A stretch of DNA of 64,000 bases. It comes from Gonapodya prolifera JEL478. Taxonomy: Eukaryota > Monoblepharomycota > Monoblepharidomycetes > Monoblepharidales > Gonapodyaceae. Location: the NCBI GenBank assembly GCA_001574975.1, contig KQ965736.1:189725-253724 (forward strand). The letters are read 5' to 3'. How positions within the stretch are numbered: position 1 is the first letter of the stretch; every line of letters starts with the position of its first letter. Position numbers and translations under genes: made by a program. This document shows positions 23,124 through 35,970 of this stretch, piece after piece. Below the pieces are notes generated by a model. That model was given only the letters and a program-made list of their open reading frames with translations. It ran no database searches and was not told the origin of the DNA.

Positions 23124-26100
23124 TCATTTGAGCCAGTTGGCTGCAACGAAGACGGTGGCTTCGACCAGCCTACCGTGCTCGGGGGGATACCTCCGATTGG
23201 ACGGAGTGGCAGTTGACCAAGACTTGTCGGTGGTCTTCGTCGGTTGAAATAAATAGCTTTTAGTGCAGCATACGAAACTAGCAAAAAACTTACCTCGCAA
23301 GTGTATACGACCCATGTGGGACTGAACCAGTGTGAAAAGACGGAGGTCTGGACGACGGGAGAAGCGGTGCCTGTGCAAACACGCCGATTAAAAGTCCACT
23401 CTATAATGAAGAACCAGATTTAACTCACACGTCGAGAGAGGCTCTCGTTTCGCTTTCGTTCCTCCAATTCGCGTTCCTTTCTCCTCAGTTCTGCTTCCTT
23501 ACGTTTGAGTTCCTCTTCACGTGCACGTAGTGATTCCTAAATCCGCTAAAATTGTCAGTCGAAAAACGTTTGGGGAGTCCAATTTGGCACTGACCGTTTT
23601 GGATAACTCTTCACTTCGCTTCCTCAAAAGCTCCTCTTTTTGTGCTCTCTCTTCGGCTCGGCGCTGGTCGATCTCCCTCCTTCCGCCTTCAATAATGGTG
23701 GTGTCCTCTTCGTCCACCTCAGCACGCTGCCGCTTCTTTCTAAATGCTTCATATTCTTCCTCCTCATCTCTAGGGCGTCTGAGTGCTTCCCCAGCAGCGC
23801 GGGCATTACTTTTTGATGGAGTGCGGTCGACTGTCACTGTTGCTGGAGTGCGGTCAACCGTCGCCATTGCCGGAGTTCGTTCAACTGTCGCCATTACGGG
23901 AGTGTGGTCAACTGTCGCCATTACGGGAGTGTGGTCAACTGTCGCCATGACCGTATCTTCTGAGCTCCTGGTTCCAGGTTCACCATCACCCCTCAATTTT
24001 GAAGCGCGTGCTTTTCCACGTGTGCTTGGATGGCCCTCCGAGCCGTCAAGAGTTTGTTTCTTCGAAACCGGACGACGTCGACGTGGCCCAACTGTGAACG
24101 ATGTGTCGATTGCTAGGTTACGTGCAAACCACGAGCGAGCTCACTTTCATCGGAGCCTGAGTCGCCTTCACTCTCTTCTTCGGAATGTTCTTGCAAATTG
24201 TCGCGCTTTCGTTGTCTCGGGCGACGGCTTCGCACAACAGCGCCACCGTATTCTACGCCACTGTCACCGCGATCAGGATTCTCAACCTCAGGCTTCATCT
24301 CTGACAATATTGCGTTATCAACCGTTGCGTTCTCGACCGCTCCGCTTTCAACTGGACCGTTCTCGACAGACATTTGGTCTTCCTCAGACATGACGACATC
24401 AGAGGATTTCGCATCAGATGTGGTAGGTATCGGATGGCGTATGAGAAGGTTTAGAACCGGATCGTACTCGTACAAGCCGTCTTTGTTGTTCTGAAGTTCA
24501 CTCCTGCCTTCTTCAAGTTGCTGGTCCGTGTACTCAGGCGGGGGCATGCCGGTGTAGTAGGTGAACTCTTGTCGAAGCTGTTCAATATTACTCATGATAA
24601 GCGCCATCATTTCTCGAGGCAAGCGGGTGAGGGTATCCTGTCATTGGAACCGCCTTTACACACCAAACGGCCCCGAAGAAAATGCTCGCACCGCACCCAC
24701 ATCGCACTGTCTTCTTGCCACTTCGGTGGCAGCCTGGCATCGTCGCTGGATGCTGGCTGACGTCCGCATCCATCTGTGCCGTTCGCGGTGGATTCGGTCG
24801 TTCATGCGACGCTCCGCCTCCTGATACGACTCAGCTGGAGCCGGAGCCGATTTTTGCTGAGATTGCTGGGCTTCATTGAGATTGAACAAGAAACTTACTG
24901 ATGAGAGGGTGTCGTTCTGTAATAAACTGTTCAGAAACCGTCGTTGGTATTCAAAGAACCATCGCAGCTCACCCGTCAACAGAAGCATCTTCTCTTGATC
25001 CAGTACTTTGATTTGAAGGTCCGAATATCTGCCAAACCCAATAGCTCGTCTTCGTCTTCGAAACCCAATGTCCATGAATCACGTCTCACTTGGAATGCAG
25101 CGCCTTCATGGGACTCTCCAAAGCCATCACGGCATCCTTTCCCATTCGAAAAAGCTCTTGCAGCAGTTGCTGTTTCTCCACCTCTGTTTCCGCTTCGGCT
25201 GCGATCATTGTGGTGCTATTTGGGTATGAAATTTCAGTTCTGCACAGAATACACAGCAACGTCATTACAACTACGAATTCCATCAACCTAGGTTGGTCTT
25301 GTCCGCTAGAATTCCTTTCCCGATGCTCCAGCTGTTGTCTCCGCGTCTCAATTTTACTTTCCCAGAGGGTTCGGCGTAGCTCCCTGGACCGCCATTTCTT
25401 CGTGACCGCGACGTGGCTATCCCTGTTAGTGTGTCAAAATTATCTCGTCAAAACGAGAAATGGAAGTTTTGTGCAGCGGCTCTCACCTGAAACCGTCTTT
25501 GGTACCGCTTGTGTCACCACATCGTTCTCATCCGTTATCGAATTCTGAGGTACCCGGCGTTGTGCTACAACTGAGAGATTGCGATTCATGACACGAACGG
25601 GAAATAAATCTTTCGAACCTGTGTCGTTTGGCTCCAGCGATAGCTCGCCCACTCTAGCTTCCAGCAATCCGATGTCTTGTGGCCCTTTATCACAGAATCT
25701 CTTTGTAGGTGGCTCTGCAGGCACGGCTGTGCTCTGAAGGATATGGGAAGGTTCATCCAGTATGAATGGAACCGACGCATCGTCCACAAGGGATTGCGTC
25801 GTGCCATTGAACCTCCTCGTCGCACCTCATGGAACAAAAGCGTAAATATCGTCTTGCTGGCATCTTGAGACTGTCGCTGCACCTACTTTCTGTCTCCTCG
25901 AAGATTGTTTCTAGCGCGGGGGGCTTTGACGTAACCCTTCAAACAACCATCGTGAGAAACGACCCAGTACTCGTTCTGACCTCCCTATTATTCGCAAACC
26001 TCTGGACATTTGTGTTGAATTCATTTGGCGTGGCGGTATTGTTGAGAATAATCTCAGAACTCAGAGGGCGAAATCTCTGGTAAAGTGAATTAGCACTCGC

Positions 26101-26668
26101 CTCTCCACATGAACTTTGTACGAACCGAATCTCTGGGCACTCCGTGCGATCCTTGCTCCGAGTTTTGGGATGAGAGTGTTTTCCCTAATGCGAACGATGT
26201 AAATTCCCCAACTCCGCGGGTTTGTGAACAGTCACGCTTGCCCACCAAGGTCAGTAACGATTTCATTTTGGTGGAGTAGTGCCTCCTGTAGCGTTTGAAT
26301 GATGGATTGAGACTGGAAAATGCTTGAAGACAGTATTCGTATGTGATCCGCTGCATTCTGAACGATCGCCCGTAACCTAAATTCAACGGTCACGTTTGTG
26401 CAGAGATGCGCCAGGTGACGCGTCTCACTTCGTGGTCTGCTCGCCCAACTTAACTATCTCTACATTCGAAGATAGTGAGAGACCCCCGCTGTTTCTCAAA
26501 CGAGACCGACTCGCCTTGACCAAGGGCAGCGTTGCGTCGTTCAAGATCCCTCAGCTTTGTCGCAAACGCTGCGCCATACGTCGCCAAGGCAGAGTTTTCG
26601 GCCCTGATGTCATCGTTCAACTTTCGCAGTCTTTGGATTTCGCGGCTCTGTTCGTCCATGTCCATCAA
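23124..26668 (-). CDS. Uncharacterised coiled-coil protein (multi-exon, boundaries approximate)
   Basis: Several minus-strand exons show a charged, heptad-like composition but no family I can name. The proposed first exon (about 26520-26668) reads MDEQSREIQRLRKLNDDIRA and onward as coiled coil. An exon near 26250-26350 gives HIRILSSSIFQSQSIIQTLQ. The 25440-25800 exon contains DDASVPFILDEPSHILQ. The 24650-25075 exons give VLDQEKMLLLTGELRWFFEY and FNLNEAQQSQQKSAPAP. The 24113-24600 exon contains IEQLRQEFTYYTGMPPPEYT and an acidic Ser/Glu tail. The 23517-23996 exon has a TP-repeat and a long KR/E helix (EERAQKEELLRKRSEELSK). The final exons are weakly defined. A scaffold, centrosomal or kinetochore-type protein would fit the composition, but that is a guess. 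Confidence 0.5.
23824..23955 (-). repeat. Coding minisatellite: five copies of a 9-residue unit
   Basis: About five 27-base tandem units encode MATVDHTPV and variants (MATVERTPA, MATVDRTPA, TVTVDRTPS). The two units nearest 23950 are nearly identical at the DNA level, the others more diverged, suggesting recent copying at one end. Each unit has a T-P pair that could be a proline-directed kinase site. Confidence 0.85.
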
Positions 26669-26824
26669 AAAAAATCGGCGGTACCGAGGGTTGGATCCAG
26701 CGAGGAGAACGTGACACGGAAAGCTCTCTGGTGGACCTCAGGTGACAACCCACTCACACGCCGGAAATTCATCCGAAGGCATTTTCAGCCGGACCGGATA
26801 AACAGGTTCTTCCCGTCACTCCAA

Positions 26825-29800
26825 ATGTCGCTTCCTGACGACGTGGAGCACATTCTTCGCTACGTGCGAGCGCAGTCGCTTGGCGACGAGTCGGAGTCGG
26901 ACGACGAGAGCCCCGTGTACCCGGATGTTGCACCACCGCGAGCTGATGGAGCGAAAGGACGCGATTTATTGGTACTGAATATCTGCTCTTCGCTCGCCAC
27001 GCACTTCTTTGAGTTGCTTTTCAAAGTACCTCTGCAATAATATCTCGGATCCATCCTCCTCTGGCGCCATTCAAACCCTCGTCATGACCCACAACAACTT
27101 CCCCCAAATCGACGGACTCGCCCAATTCTCTTCTCTGTCCTCCCTTTGCATTATCGCCCAAGACGTCTCAGAAATCAAGGGCCTCTATGATTTACCCATA
27201 GAGGAGCTCTGGATTTGCGAGAGCAAGGTTTCCCAAATAAAAGGACTGGAACGATGTCCGAGGCTCAAGCGCTTGTACCTGTGAGGACTGTTCATGGTTT
27301 TTTACCGCTTTCTGAAAATGTACGATGATATTTGATTCGTTTGTGCCTGGATTGTAGTTACGGCAACTATATCAACAAAATCGAAGGACTCGGAAACGTT
27401 TCGCAACTGGAAGTTCTGTGGCTCTCCGACAATCGTAGGTGGTCCGGTAGGCCGGGGTTCTTACTTTATCAACTGCACGCGTTCGTGACAGGGATACCTC
27501 ACATCGAAAATCTTAGTCACCTTAAGAAACTTCGTGAACTGAAGCTAGCGAACAATGAAATTGCCGAAATCGGCAACTCGCTGAAAGAAAACACATCTTT
27601 GCAGGTAAAAGCATTTCGTTGCAATCAAGCGATCCCGGGGATTTTGGCTGAAACCTGAAGCGACAAATGAAGGATTTGAACCTCGCCGGCAACAAGCTCT
27701 CTTGCTTCATTGACATTCTCAACCTCGCGTCCCTTCCTCGCCTTACAACTCTCACGCTGGGCAGCCCCGAGTTTGCGACCAATCCTCTGTGCCACCTCTC
27801 CAACTACCAAACACACGTAATTCATAATCTTCGAACCCTTCTCACCCTCGACGCGGTGGAAATCACTGACGAGTCCCGGAAAATGGTTGCGGCGACGTTT
27901 TTTAAAAAGAAAATGTACGTTGGGGTCAGCTTTTCTTTGAAAAAAAACGCATGCACGAAATGTTTGCTTTACCAGGTACTATAACATGCGAAATCAGACG
28001 GTAAAGCGGAATGCAAATTTCTTGAGAGAGCTTCTATCCGAATTCTTTCATTTCATGGATGTGGAATCGCTGTCGCTCCAAAGTCGTTTGAGCCAGCTTT
28101 GTAGGCGAATTGACCTGCAGTACGAAGCTTATTGCAGGTAAACCACCATGAATGTTGCTTGGTTTCCAAACTGAGGCATTTTGAATATTGCAGGAAAAAT
28201 AAAATGGAGCTCAGTTCAGGAGGAAACATCAGATTTGAACTTGTGGAGCGAGAAGACCGCGCCTTCAGTTTGTGCTCGACTCTTTTCCGCCAAGCATTGA
28301 GTCTAAACGAGCCAGACCATACTGCAGTACAGGTGCATTGTATTTCAAGGGTATTCAACAAACTTGACGTGATGGTGAGAACAAAGAGATGCAGAAGGGA
28401 ATGACACTGCGTTTAACAACCCACGCAACGTAGGAAAATCCACAAGTTGTTCAGGGCACGGATGTAACACCCCTTGATACTGAATGCTCGTACGAAATTT
28501 TTGCAAATCTGGATGTGGCACTTGCTTTTCTACAGTGCAATGGATGTATCAATACTTTTAACACTGGGGAAGCAGTGCAAAGTTCCAACCAAACAAAGTT
28601 TGCAGTACTTGCCTGCAGTGTGAAAGGAGGACAACAATCAAGTGAGCTCATAGTTCTGTATTCCTTTACCCTAATCCTTGTTAAATGCTGTTCCTCCGTT
28701 CTCAGACTTCTTCATTGAGTATACATTGGTTGAGATGGAGGAAAACAAGACGCCAATTGAATCCTTTGTTGCAAACTTGGTTCTTTCACCAAAGTTTGTT
28801 GATCCAAACATGCCACTGCATGTTCAGCAACAACTTGTACCATTCAAGAGACAAAATGTAGGAAGGGAATGAAACAAGTTCATTCTGTTCCTTTTATTAT
28901 TTCTATTCTTTTTATATCAGATGCAACAAGACTACAGACCTCAACACATGCTCACAACTTCTATGAGTGAGAACTTGCAGCTTGGGGCATCTGTATGAAT
29001 TTTTTTTGGTGCTTCATTTAAAAGGCTGAATAGTGATTTATTTCTTACTCCTTATCAGGTTGATGAGCCCTCTTTGAATATCATGACTTGGTGGTCTCTT
29101 ACCTCTTTAACAGAAGCAAGCCATCTTCTTTTTCAACCAACAATGGAATCAATAACAATTTTGGAGCTGAATTGTGCAAACATCCATGACCTCTCATGGC
29201 TTCCAACACAGTAGGTGTTATTTTAATCACATATATTTCTTAAAAAAGAAGTTGAAAAATCAGAAATGCACTCTACTCTCCAGATTGCTTTATATTCAGA
29301 TTATTAGCCTGAAAGGCAACAGCATTGAAGATGTGTCACCTTTGGCAAAGTTTCCATCATTGCAAGAAATATACCTGGACAACAATTTGATTGAATCACT
29401 GGATGTACTTGCTGAGCTCCCACACTTGAAAAAGATTGATGCAGCGCACAATAGAATTTCAAACATCAGAAATCTAGGAAACTTCAAGTGCTTAATCTCC
29501 CTGTGTCTAGACAATAACAGCATAAGTTCAGCTACTGCCTTTTCACAATGCAGGACACTCATGGAACTCTGTAAGTGTCAGCTGGTTTTATTGCTATCAA
29601 AGAATTACTTCACCACATCATGAGATAGATCTTGGAAACAATAATGTCACAGACATTTATAGTGTACTTTCTCTGAAAGCACTTCTTCGACTTGTTATTT
29701 TAGATTTATCTGGGAATCCAATTTTCTGTGGGAAAGATTACAGGTTCTTTGTCATATTTCATCTGGGGAAGTTGAAAGTAAGCCAATTCAGAGTAATCCA

Positions 29801-30919
29801 GTATCCTGTGTAAACAAACAGATTTGGACTCCAGATTTTAGATGGTGCTGCTATCACAAATGCAGATCAGCTACTATCGCAGGAGCTTTTTCTTGGGAGA
29901 CTGACAATAGAGCTTCTTGGAGAACAGCTTGGGACACACTCTCACAATGGCTTTAGTGGTATATCTGATCTTGACATTGCTAATTGCAAAATCAGACACC
30001 TGGACTGCTTTAGTGATGGGCTTTTCCCAAATTTAAGAAAGTTAAATGTGGACAACAACCTTCTCACATCACTGGATGCATTATTGTGCTTAAAGAACCT
30101 AGAGAGCCTGTCTGCAAATAATAACAGGATAGAACAGGTTTTCTCTGGATCAGCTAGAGAGACATCAGATGTCATTAAATCAAGAGTGTTTGCAAAGCTT
30201 TATGAGGTCTACATGGGAGGAAACCAGATATGCAAATTCTCAGATCTGTGCCTGACAGCCTTTCCAAGCTTAAGGATTTTGCATATACCAGGCAACCGTT
30301 TGCCCAAAGTAAGCTGAAACTCTTTGCTTCACAGGTATGAAATGACATAATAATTCCTTCACCCCAGATAGAAGGCATTGGGCACATGGAAGCATTGACT
30401 CAAATTGTTGCTGATAGAAATCAAATAAAATGCTTGGAGCCTAATGTGTTTTTTGGATGTCCTCGTTTGAAAGATCTGCACCTCAGAGAGAACAGAGTGA
30501 AGCACCTGGGACAATTCTTTGGAATAATCAGCCTTCGAACATTGCACCTCAATAGCAACCGCATAAGTGATATGGGGGAGCTTCAGGTGGGTTCCCCAAG
30601 TACAATGTTACTGACTCTTTTAATCTGAATCTATTTTACTGTGCTCTAGAAATTTGATCTTCCTAACCTCTTGGAAATCTCAATGTCAGGCAACCCTGTT
30701 ACAAGAAGATCAGCATACAGAAGACTCCTTATTCTCCATATTCCCAGTCTTTTAATCATTGACACTAAAGAAATTGACGTGGATGAGAGAGAGAAAAGCC
30801 AGGTTAGTCCCCCTGTCAAGTGTCATGAACCCAAGTCTATCATTTATCCAATATCAAATCATAGACATATGAGAGTGATTTGCAAAAAATTGCAGATCAG
30901 GGTGAAGACCAAAGTGTGA
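26825..30919 (+). CDS. LRRC9: LRRC9-like leucine-rich repeat protein (cilium-associated family)
   Basis: Very long LRR protein whose orthologues occur mainly in ciliated eukaryotes. From the ATG at 26825 the order matches the family: an acidic start; LRR block 1 (SSLCIIAQDVSEIKGL, IEELWICESKVSQIKGLERC, NKIEGLGNVSQLEVLWLSDN, KLRELKLANNEIAEIG, MKDLNLAGNKLSCFIDI); YYNMRNQTVKRNANF; the middle domain (GGNIRFELVEREDRAFSLC, VQVHCISRVFNKLDV, FFIEYTLVEMEENKTPIESF); LRR block 2 (LKGNSIEDVSPLAKFPSLQE, HLKKIDAAHNRISNIRNLGN); DYRFFVIFHLGKLKILDG; LTIELLGEQLG; and LRR block 3 (LRKLNVDNNLLTSLDAL, LRTLHLNSNRISDMGEL). It ends SGNPVTRRSAYRRLLILHIP and IIDTKEIDVDEREKSQ. Introns are short throughout. From about 28.45 kb the exons are AT-rich and nearly CG-free, unlike the first half. 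Exact last-exon splicing is uncertain. Confidence 0.92.
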
Positions 30920-33900
30920 AATCAACAGGGAATCTGTCTTTAAACAGTAAAACACCTTTGAGAGTTTCCCCTGTGGTGTTTGATGCTTTTAGCCTTCCAT
31001 AAACCTTTAAACTGTCAGAATATATGCCCTGGCAATCTTGAGTTATGAATCATTAAGATTGTTAACTTTAACAAACATCTTAAATACTCAAGAATTATAT
31101 ATAAGTAAAGCAAGACATCTTTGTGTAAAAGGAAAGAATAGCTTTCTTTTACACCTTTATGGTGATGTAAATCAACACCAGAAAATTTTCAGATCCTATT
31201 TGAAATGTCAGCTATTTTAACTGAGTAAAAATAAATCAACAGGTTACAGTTAGAGATCACAAGTGACAAGGTGGTGGAGCTTTTCAAGAATGTAAGCACA
31301 GACCTCAGGACATGTTGGAGTGTAAACTATAGATAAAATCTTGCCTTGGCCTTCCAAAAAGCTCAATAATTTGCCACTCTATTCCAGTCATCATGGTATC
31401 TCTGCAGTTGAGGTGTCTATAATAAGGTTCTGGAAAATTTTGCATGTCAGAACAATGGGCCTCAAAGGCTTGTGTCAGAGCATGTGACATAATTCTTTCC
31501 TTCAACCAGACTTACTGTAAATTGTCAGATCTTCTCAAAAATATCTAGCTTTGGAGCAGAAGTGAAAATATTATTTATTTCTATTTTAAATCCACATGAC
31601 AATGACTCCTTAACCTTTTTGTAACCACTTGTAGTGCCCATAGTGGCACTCAAATTAGTACTTTTTCCTCCCCAACCAGACTGGAAGGACCTCCCCTTCC
31701 TGGGGAGAGAAAGGCAGATACTTGATAGCAGGAGATTTTTTTTGTGTAGTTTTAAAAGATGTTGGGAGCAATCTCCATTGTGTGGAGGAGGGTCCCTTTG
31801 AATTGGCACTTTCTTCCCCCCCTCCCCCTTCTGATGACAAGGGAGGATCATGGCAATGAAAAAACGTTTTGTGCACTCAAGGAAAACACACATGAAAGTC
31901 TGCAGGTATGCAACCAATGGTTTGGAGTTTTGTGGTAACTCAAAAGTTGTGTTGCAACAGTGTGGAACCACATAAATCACAAAAGCTCTTAAGCATCCTA
32001 TCACATAGTTTCTTATGAGTGCATTGTACTCAATGAAATCTTGAGACAGGTCTCTTTGGATGGAGAAACAAAACTCCCACCTCAAACAAGCAACTGTTAT
32101 TTGCTATTGGCTACAAGAAAGTGAATGTAATATGATAGAAAATTTTTTCACTCATTTCACTCTTCTCCAAGCTCTTGTACCCACCTGCTGTGAAATCCTA
32201 GAGCAGCACTGGAGCAGAGGAAGAAATGATATGGCCCAGACATTGCAGAAATTCTGGTTTAACAACTGGTGCTATAGTGGTTCACTGGAAAATGATGATT
32301 AAAGATTTGGTACCAGCCCTAACCACATTTTGTGTCATTCTGTCGCAAGAACAATATTTATTGCAATTTTTGCAACAGGGGATTAAATTGCATATAATTT
32401 TAAATGTAGCAATGGCATCCATTATCCTCTACTTAGTTTGGTTAATGCATGATGTGTTTTTAAAGACTCAGCTGGAAGTTGTGCTGTGCCACAAGTCATT
32501 CAAAGATATGTGTGGGCCTGGAGACCTGCCTTATATAAAGGGCTTCTTTTAAGCCACCAAATTCAAGAAAAGTCTACCAATCTAAGTCATATTTTGGCCC
32601 AATTGCAGAGGAGTATTTTGGAGCAGATGGAATATTTTGATTTTGTCACACTATTTTTGAGCTTAAAGGTTATTTTATATAACTGTCAGAATACAATCAT
32701 AAATTTTTTTTTGTTCATGAAGAAACAAATAAACAAATGGAAATCTCATTCTGTGAAGTTTACTCTCAAAGAAATTGAAAGATGCTACAGGAATGATCTG
32801 GAATCCTACAAAAGTAGTTTCTTTGGTGCAAATATTCTCTATAAAGTAGGGGTGCAAATTTGGACCTGACTCACCCAGAGAATTACAGCTGTTTCCAAAA
32901 AGGTAAACAGGTAAGAATTTTCCCACCAAAATTCCAGTCCCTGTTCCCCCTGAGCTGTCTGCAATAAGTTGGTGGAAGGTTGGAAACCCAAGTTTTGGGG
33001 CATTCAGGGCCAGGAAGGGGGAGAAATAATTTTTGTTTGAATTATTAAAAAATCCTACCAACCCCAGTTGACAACCTTTTCTTGAACTGCTGTAATTTGT
33101 TCTAGATATGCACACCATTGTTGCCACTTTTTGTATGAAACTGGTGCTGATTTGGGATACCTCATTGGTAATATGGTGGGCAATTGAAATGTGATGTGGT
33201 GAGTATTTTCGGGAATGAGAACTTAATGCACAGCTGTAAATGTGGTACCAAAAGAATATCACAGACAAATGTTTGATAATTCAATCAAACTACCACAACA
33301 TTCCTAGAGTTTCTGGAATAGAGAGGCTTCACAATTTTTAAATTTACAAGTTGCACTTCATTTCTACAACCTGTGAATTTACAAGCCAAACAGTTGGTGT
33401 GCATATTGAAAATCACAACAAATCTGAATCTTGCCATGACAGATAGATTGAACATACAACAGCTACATCTCTTGATTTAGATACACAGAGAAAACATTGT
33501 CTCCATGGAGGGCATTGGTATCCCTTACAACATTGTCCCTCAACAATTCAATGGCAACTCTCCCTCTGGCTTCACCAAATAGCCATCCATGTGGAATTCC
33601 CAGGTGCATCACTCCCTGAGACCATGAACTGACCAGGGTACATGACAGGCACGGCCAGGAGGAATTCTGCATGCAAATCCAGGTGAAGGGGAAGGACAAC
33701 ACAGATGACATCAGGTGATCCAAAGAAAATATAATATGCATTGGACATTTAATGTCCTCCACAATTACTGATATGGTGGTTTTTTAATGGGTTTTGAACT
33801 ATTATGAGTTTGGGCTCCCAACTTGTGAAGGAAAAAGACCAGTTTTTTTTACATAAGTACAAGTGCTAATTGCTACCCAACCTAGGGGTGCTCCGTGAGA

Positions 33901-35970
33901 CCTGTGTGCTGCATGACCACGATCATATATGAGTGACACAAAGCATACATAGTAGGTGTGACATAGTCTCACCTGCAGGACCACAACGCCAAACGTGGGC
34001 TGTGTCCTGCAGGGGAGAATATATAAACTAGGGAACTGTTCCATGCTGTGCTGCCTAAGGTGCCTCGCCTTAACAGCACTGTGCCACACTCCACCCCACA
34101 CAGCCATGTAAGTGGCCGTCACCCAGCAGGCTGGGTGACACTAATGTTTTGTGTGCAGTAACTTGTAATTTTACCAGTTGCAAACCGCTCTAATAATCCA
34201 TGGTTTCCTGTCTAGAATGCATATGAAATCTACCCTTTCTTTTGGTGTTAAAAGGAAATATTACCAAGTACCAAGTTGTTAGAATTGCCAACTGACATTG
34301 TGATAAAGGAACATGGTGCATATTGAATTTTTTTTAATATAAACAACTGGCACTGGCCCCCCCCAAAAAAAAGGGTGAGACAAAGTTGGAGTGGTGCGGA
34401 CTTTGCTTTTGCTATGCTTGAAGCCAACCTTTTAAAAATGCAAATGTGTGGAGCATTGCATGACTAGTATGTGCTGCAGCCGTTCTTGAGCATGTACAGC
34501 AACACAGCCATTTTGAATTTGAAATACTGAGGTGTGACATTGAATAACAAACAACTCTATCTGACTTCACTTTATTAAAATGGCATCAACCACCCTGAAT
34601 TCTGAGTGCTGACTTTGGTGGGTTCAAATCTGACACATAGGTCAAGCATAATGGTTTTTCATTATGGTGGATTCATAATACATTGTGGCCTTTGTAAAAT
34701 GTTGTCAACAAATTTGATCTTGTAAAATTTTAGCTGTCTGTTTTGAGCTTGAATGGAGAGCTTGAATATCAAATCCAGTATTATCCCACTATTCCTTTGA
34801 TCCCTAAATCACACTGGATGTTGGCCAGAGCTCCCAGCTAACCCAACACAACTACCAGTTTATTTGAGTCATTTGAACTAACAATTCCCATTTCATTGCA
34901 ATGATTGCAATGGGAAAGTGGTTGGCATATGTTGTTCAGTATGCTGAGGGTTCCCCTAAACACACAATGTATGATCACTTTACCTGATGAACTTTCATGG
35001 TCATTTTCTGTTCTGTTATAACACCAGATTACTCAGAACAGTGGCAATAATGTGCTTGTTTAGAATAATGTTTTCAATTGGCTTAATGGCTTTCCCTTTT
35101 TGTGTACAGAGTGTGAGAATGGCCTTTCTCTCCCACCTCCAAAAACTCAATCATACAAAGTCAGACCACCAGTGGATTTTGGGAACAGAATGCCAAGGCA
35201 ATTTGACACAAAATCATACCAGATTTCTTTGATTTAGGTCCTTATTTCCCAAGATTTGGCATTTGTGTTGTACAAAATATTGCCCCAAAATTGTATTGCA
35301 CTGTGAACCTTGGCAGTCACATCCTTTCCCCCCAACCCCCCTCAATTCAAATAGAAACTTGCTTGCAAACTTCCTGAGGAACTCAGAGCAAAGCAAGGGT
35401 GTAGCCACATGCAAGCACATGAGAAGTTTGCCAAACTTAACAAAACAGAGTTGGAGTAATAAATGAATGAGCCCACATAATTTGCAGAGAAGAACCAATC
35501 ACCACACATCACTTGCTAACAAAGCCCTTGCAGAAATCTGAGCAGAGCAAGGGGTGCAGTGATTGTGTGAGCACTGCCTGCTGGATACACACTTGGTGTG
35601 GATACATTAGCACAGAAAATGGAAGGTCTTGAAGGCAAGTCAAGTACTTGAGAGTGCATGATCAATTCAAAATATTCTCCTCCAGAGTCCATTGAGATGC
35701 CACAATATATTCTCCTCTGCATTTCTTGTTTTGATATTTTAATATCTTGAGCAACACTCCCCTTTGAGTTCCTTGTGCAAGTACGGAGTTAGGGGACATA
35801 TTCATATGATGGAATGGGAAATGTTTGGAAGTCCCAGAAGCGTATGAAGAATCTCCCTTCAAATGAGTGGGGACCACATAGCTTCTGTGGTTTTGTGTGG
35901 TACTTCAATCTCCTTAATGTACATTCTGCATGAGCTCCTACAGTCCTTCTCCACAAGAAAGCTGTCCCTT
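28450..35970. other. AT-rich, CG-depleted block
   Basis: CG dinucleotides almost vanish here although flanking genes are full of them. By hand I find only about 15 CG between 31,000 and 35,900, where roughly 40% GC would predict well over 100. TG and CA are conspicuously common. The block covers the second half of LRRC9 (exons included) and all of the gene-poor stretch that follows. It ends abruptly near 35,970, where CG returns (tgcatcgcgcc) just before MLH1. Confidence 0.85.

Noticed and set aside
31640-31830. Imperfect repeat of a cactttcctcccc-like string
   Set aside because: Only two loose copies in pyrimidine-rich sequence; below what I would call a repeat.
34610-34640. tRNA B-box-like string (gggttcaaatct), possible SINE or tRNA
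   Set aside because: No matching A box or cloverleaf at the right distance and no poly-A or repeat end; chance similarity is likely.
28140-35970. Foreign contamination or contig chimera as the explanation of the AT-rich block
   Set aside because: Not excluded, but LRRC9 domains run across the left edge in correct order with matching frame and equally short introns, which a random join would not give.
28450-35970. Classical repeat-induced point mutation (RIP)
   Set aside because: RIP targets duplicated DNA and breaks genes with TA-rich changes; here no duplication is visible, LRRC9 stays open and the loss looks specific to CG. A dinucleotide count would be needed to be sure.
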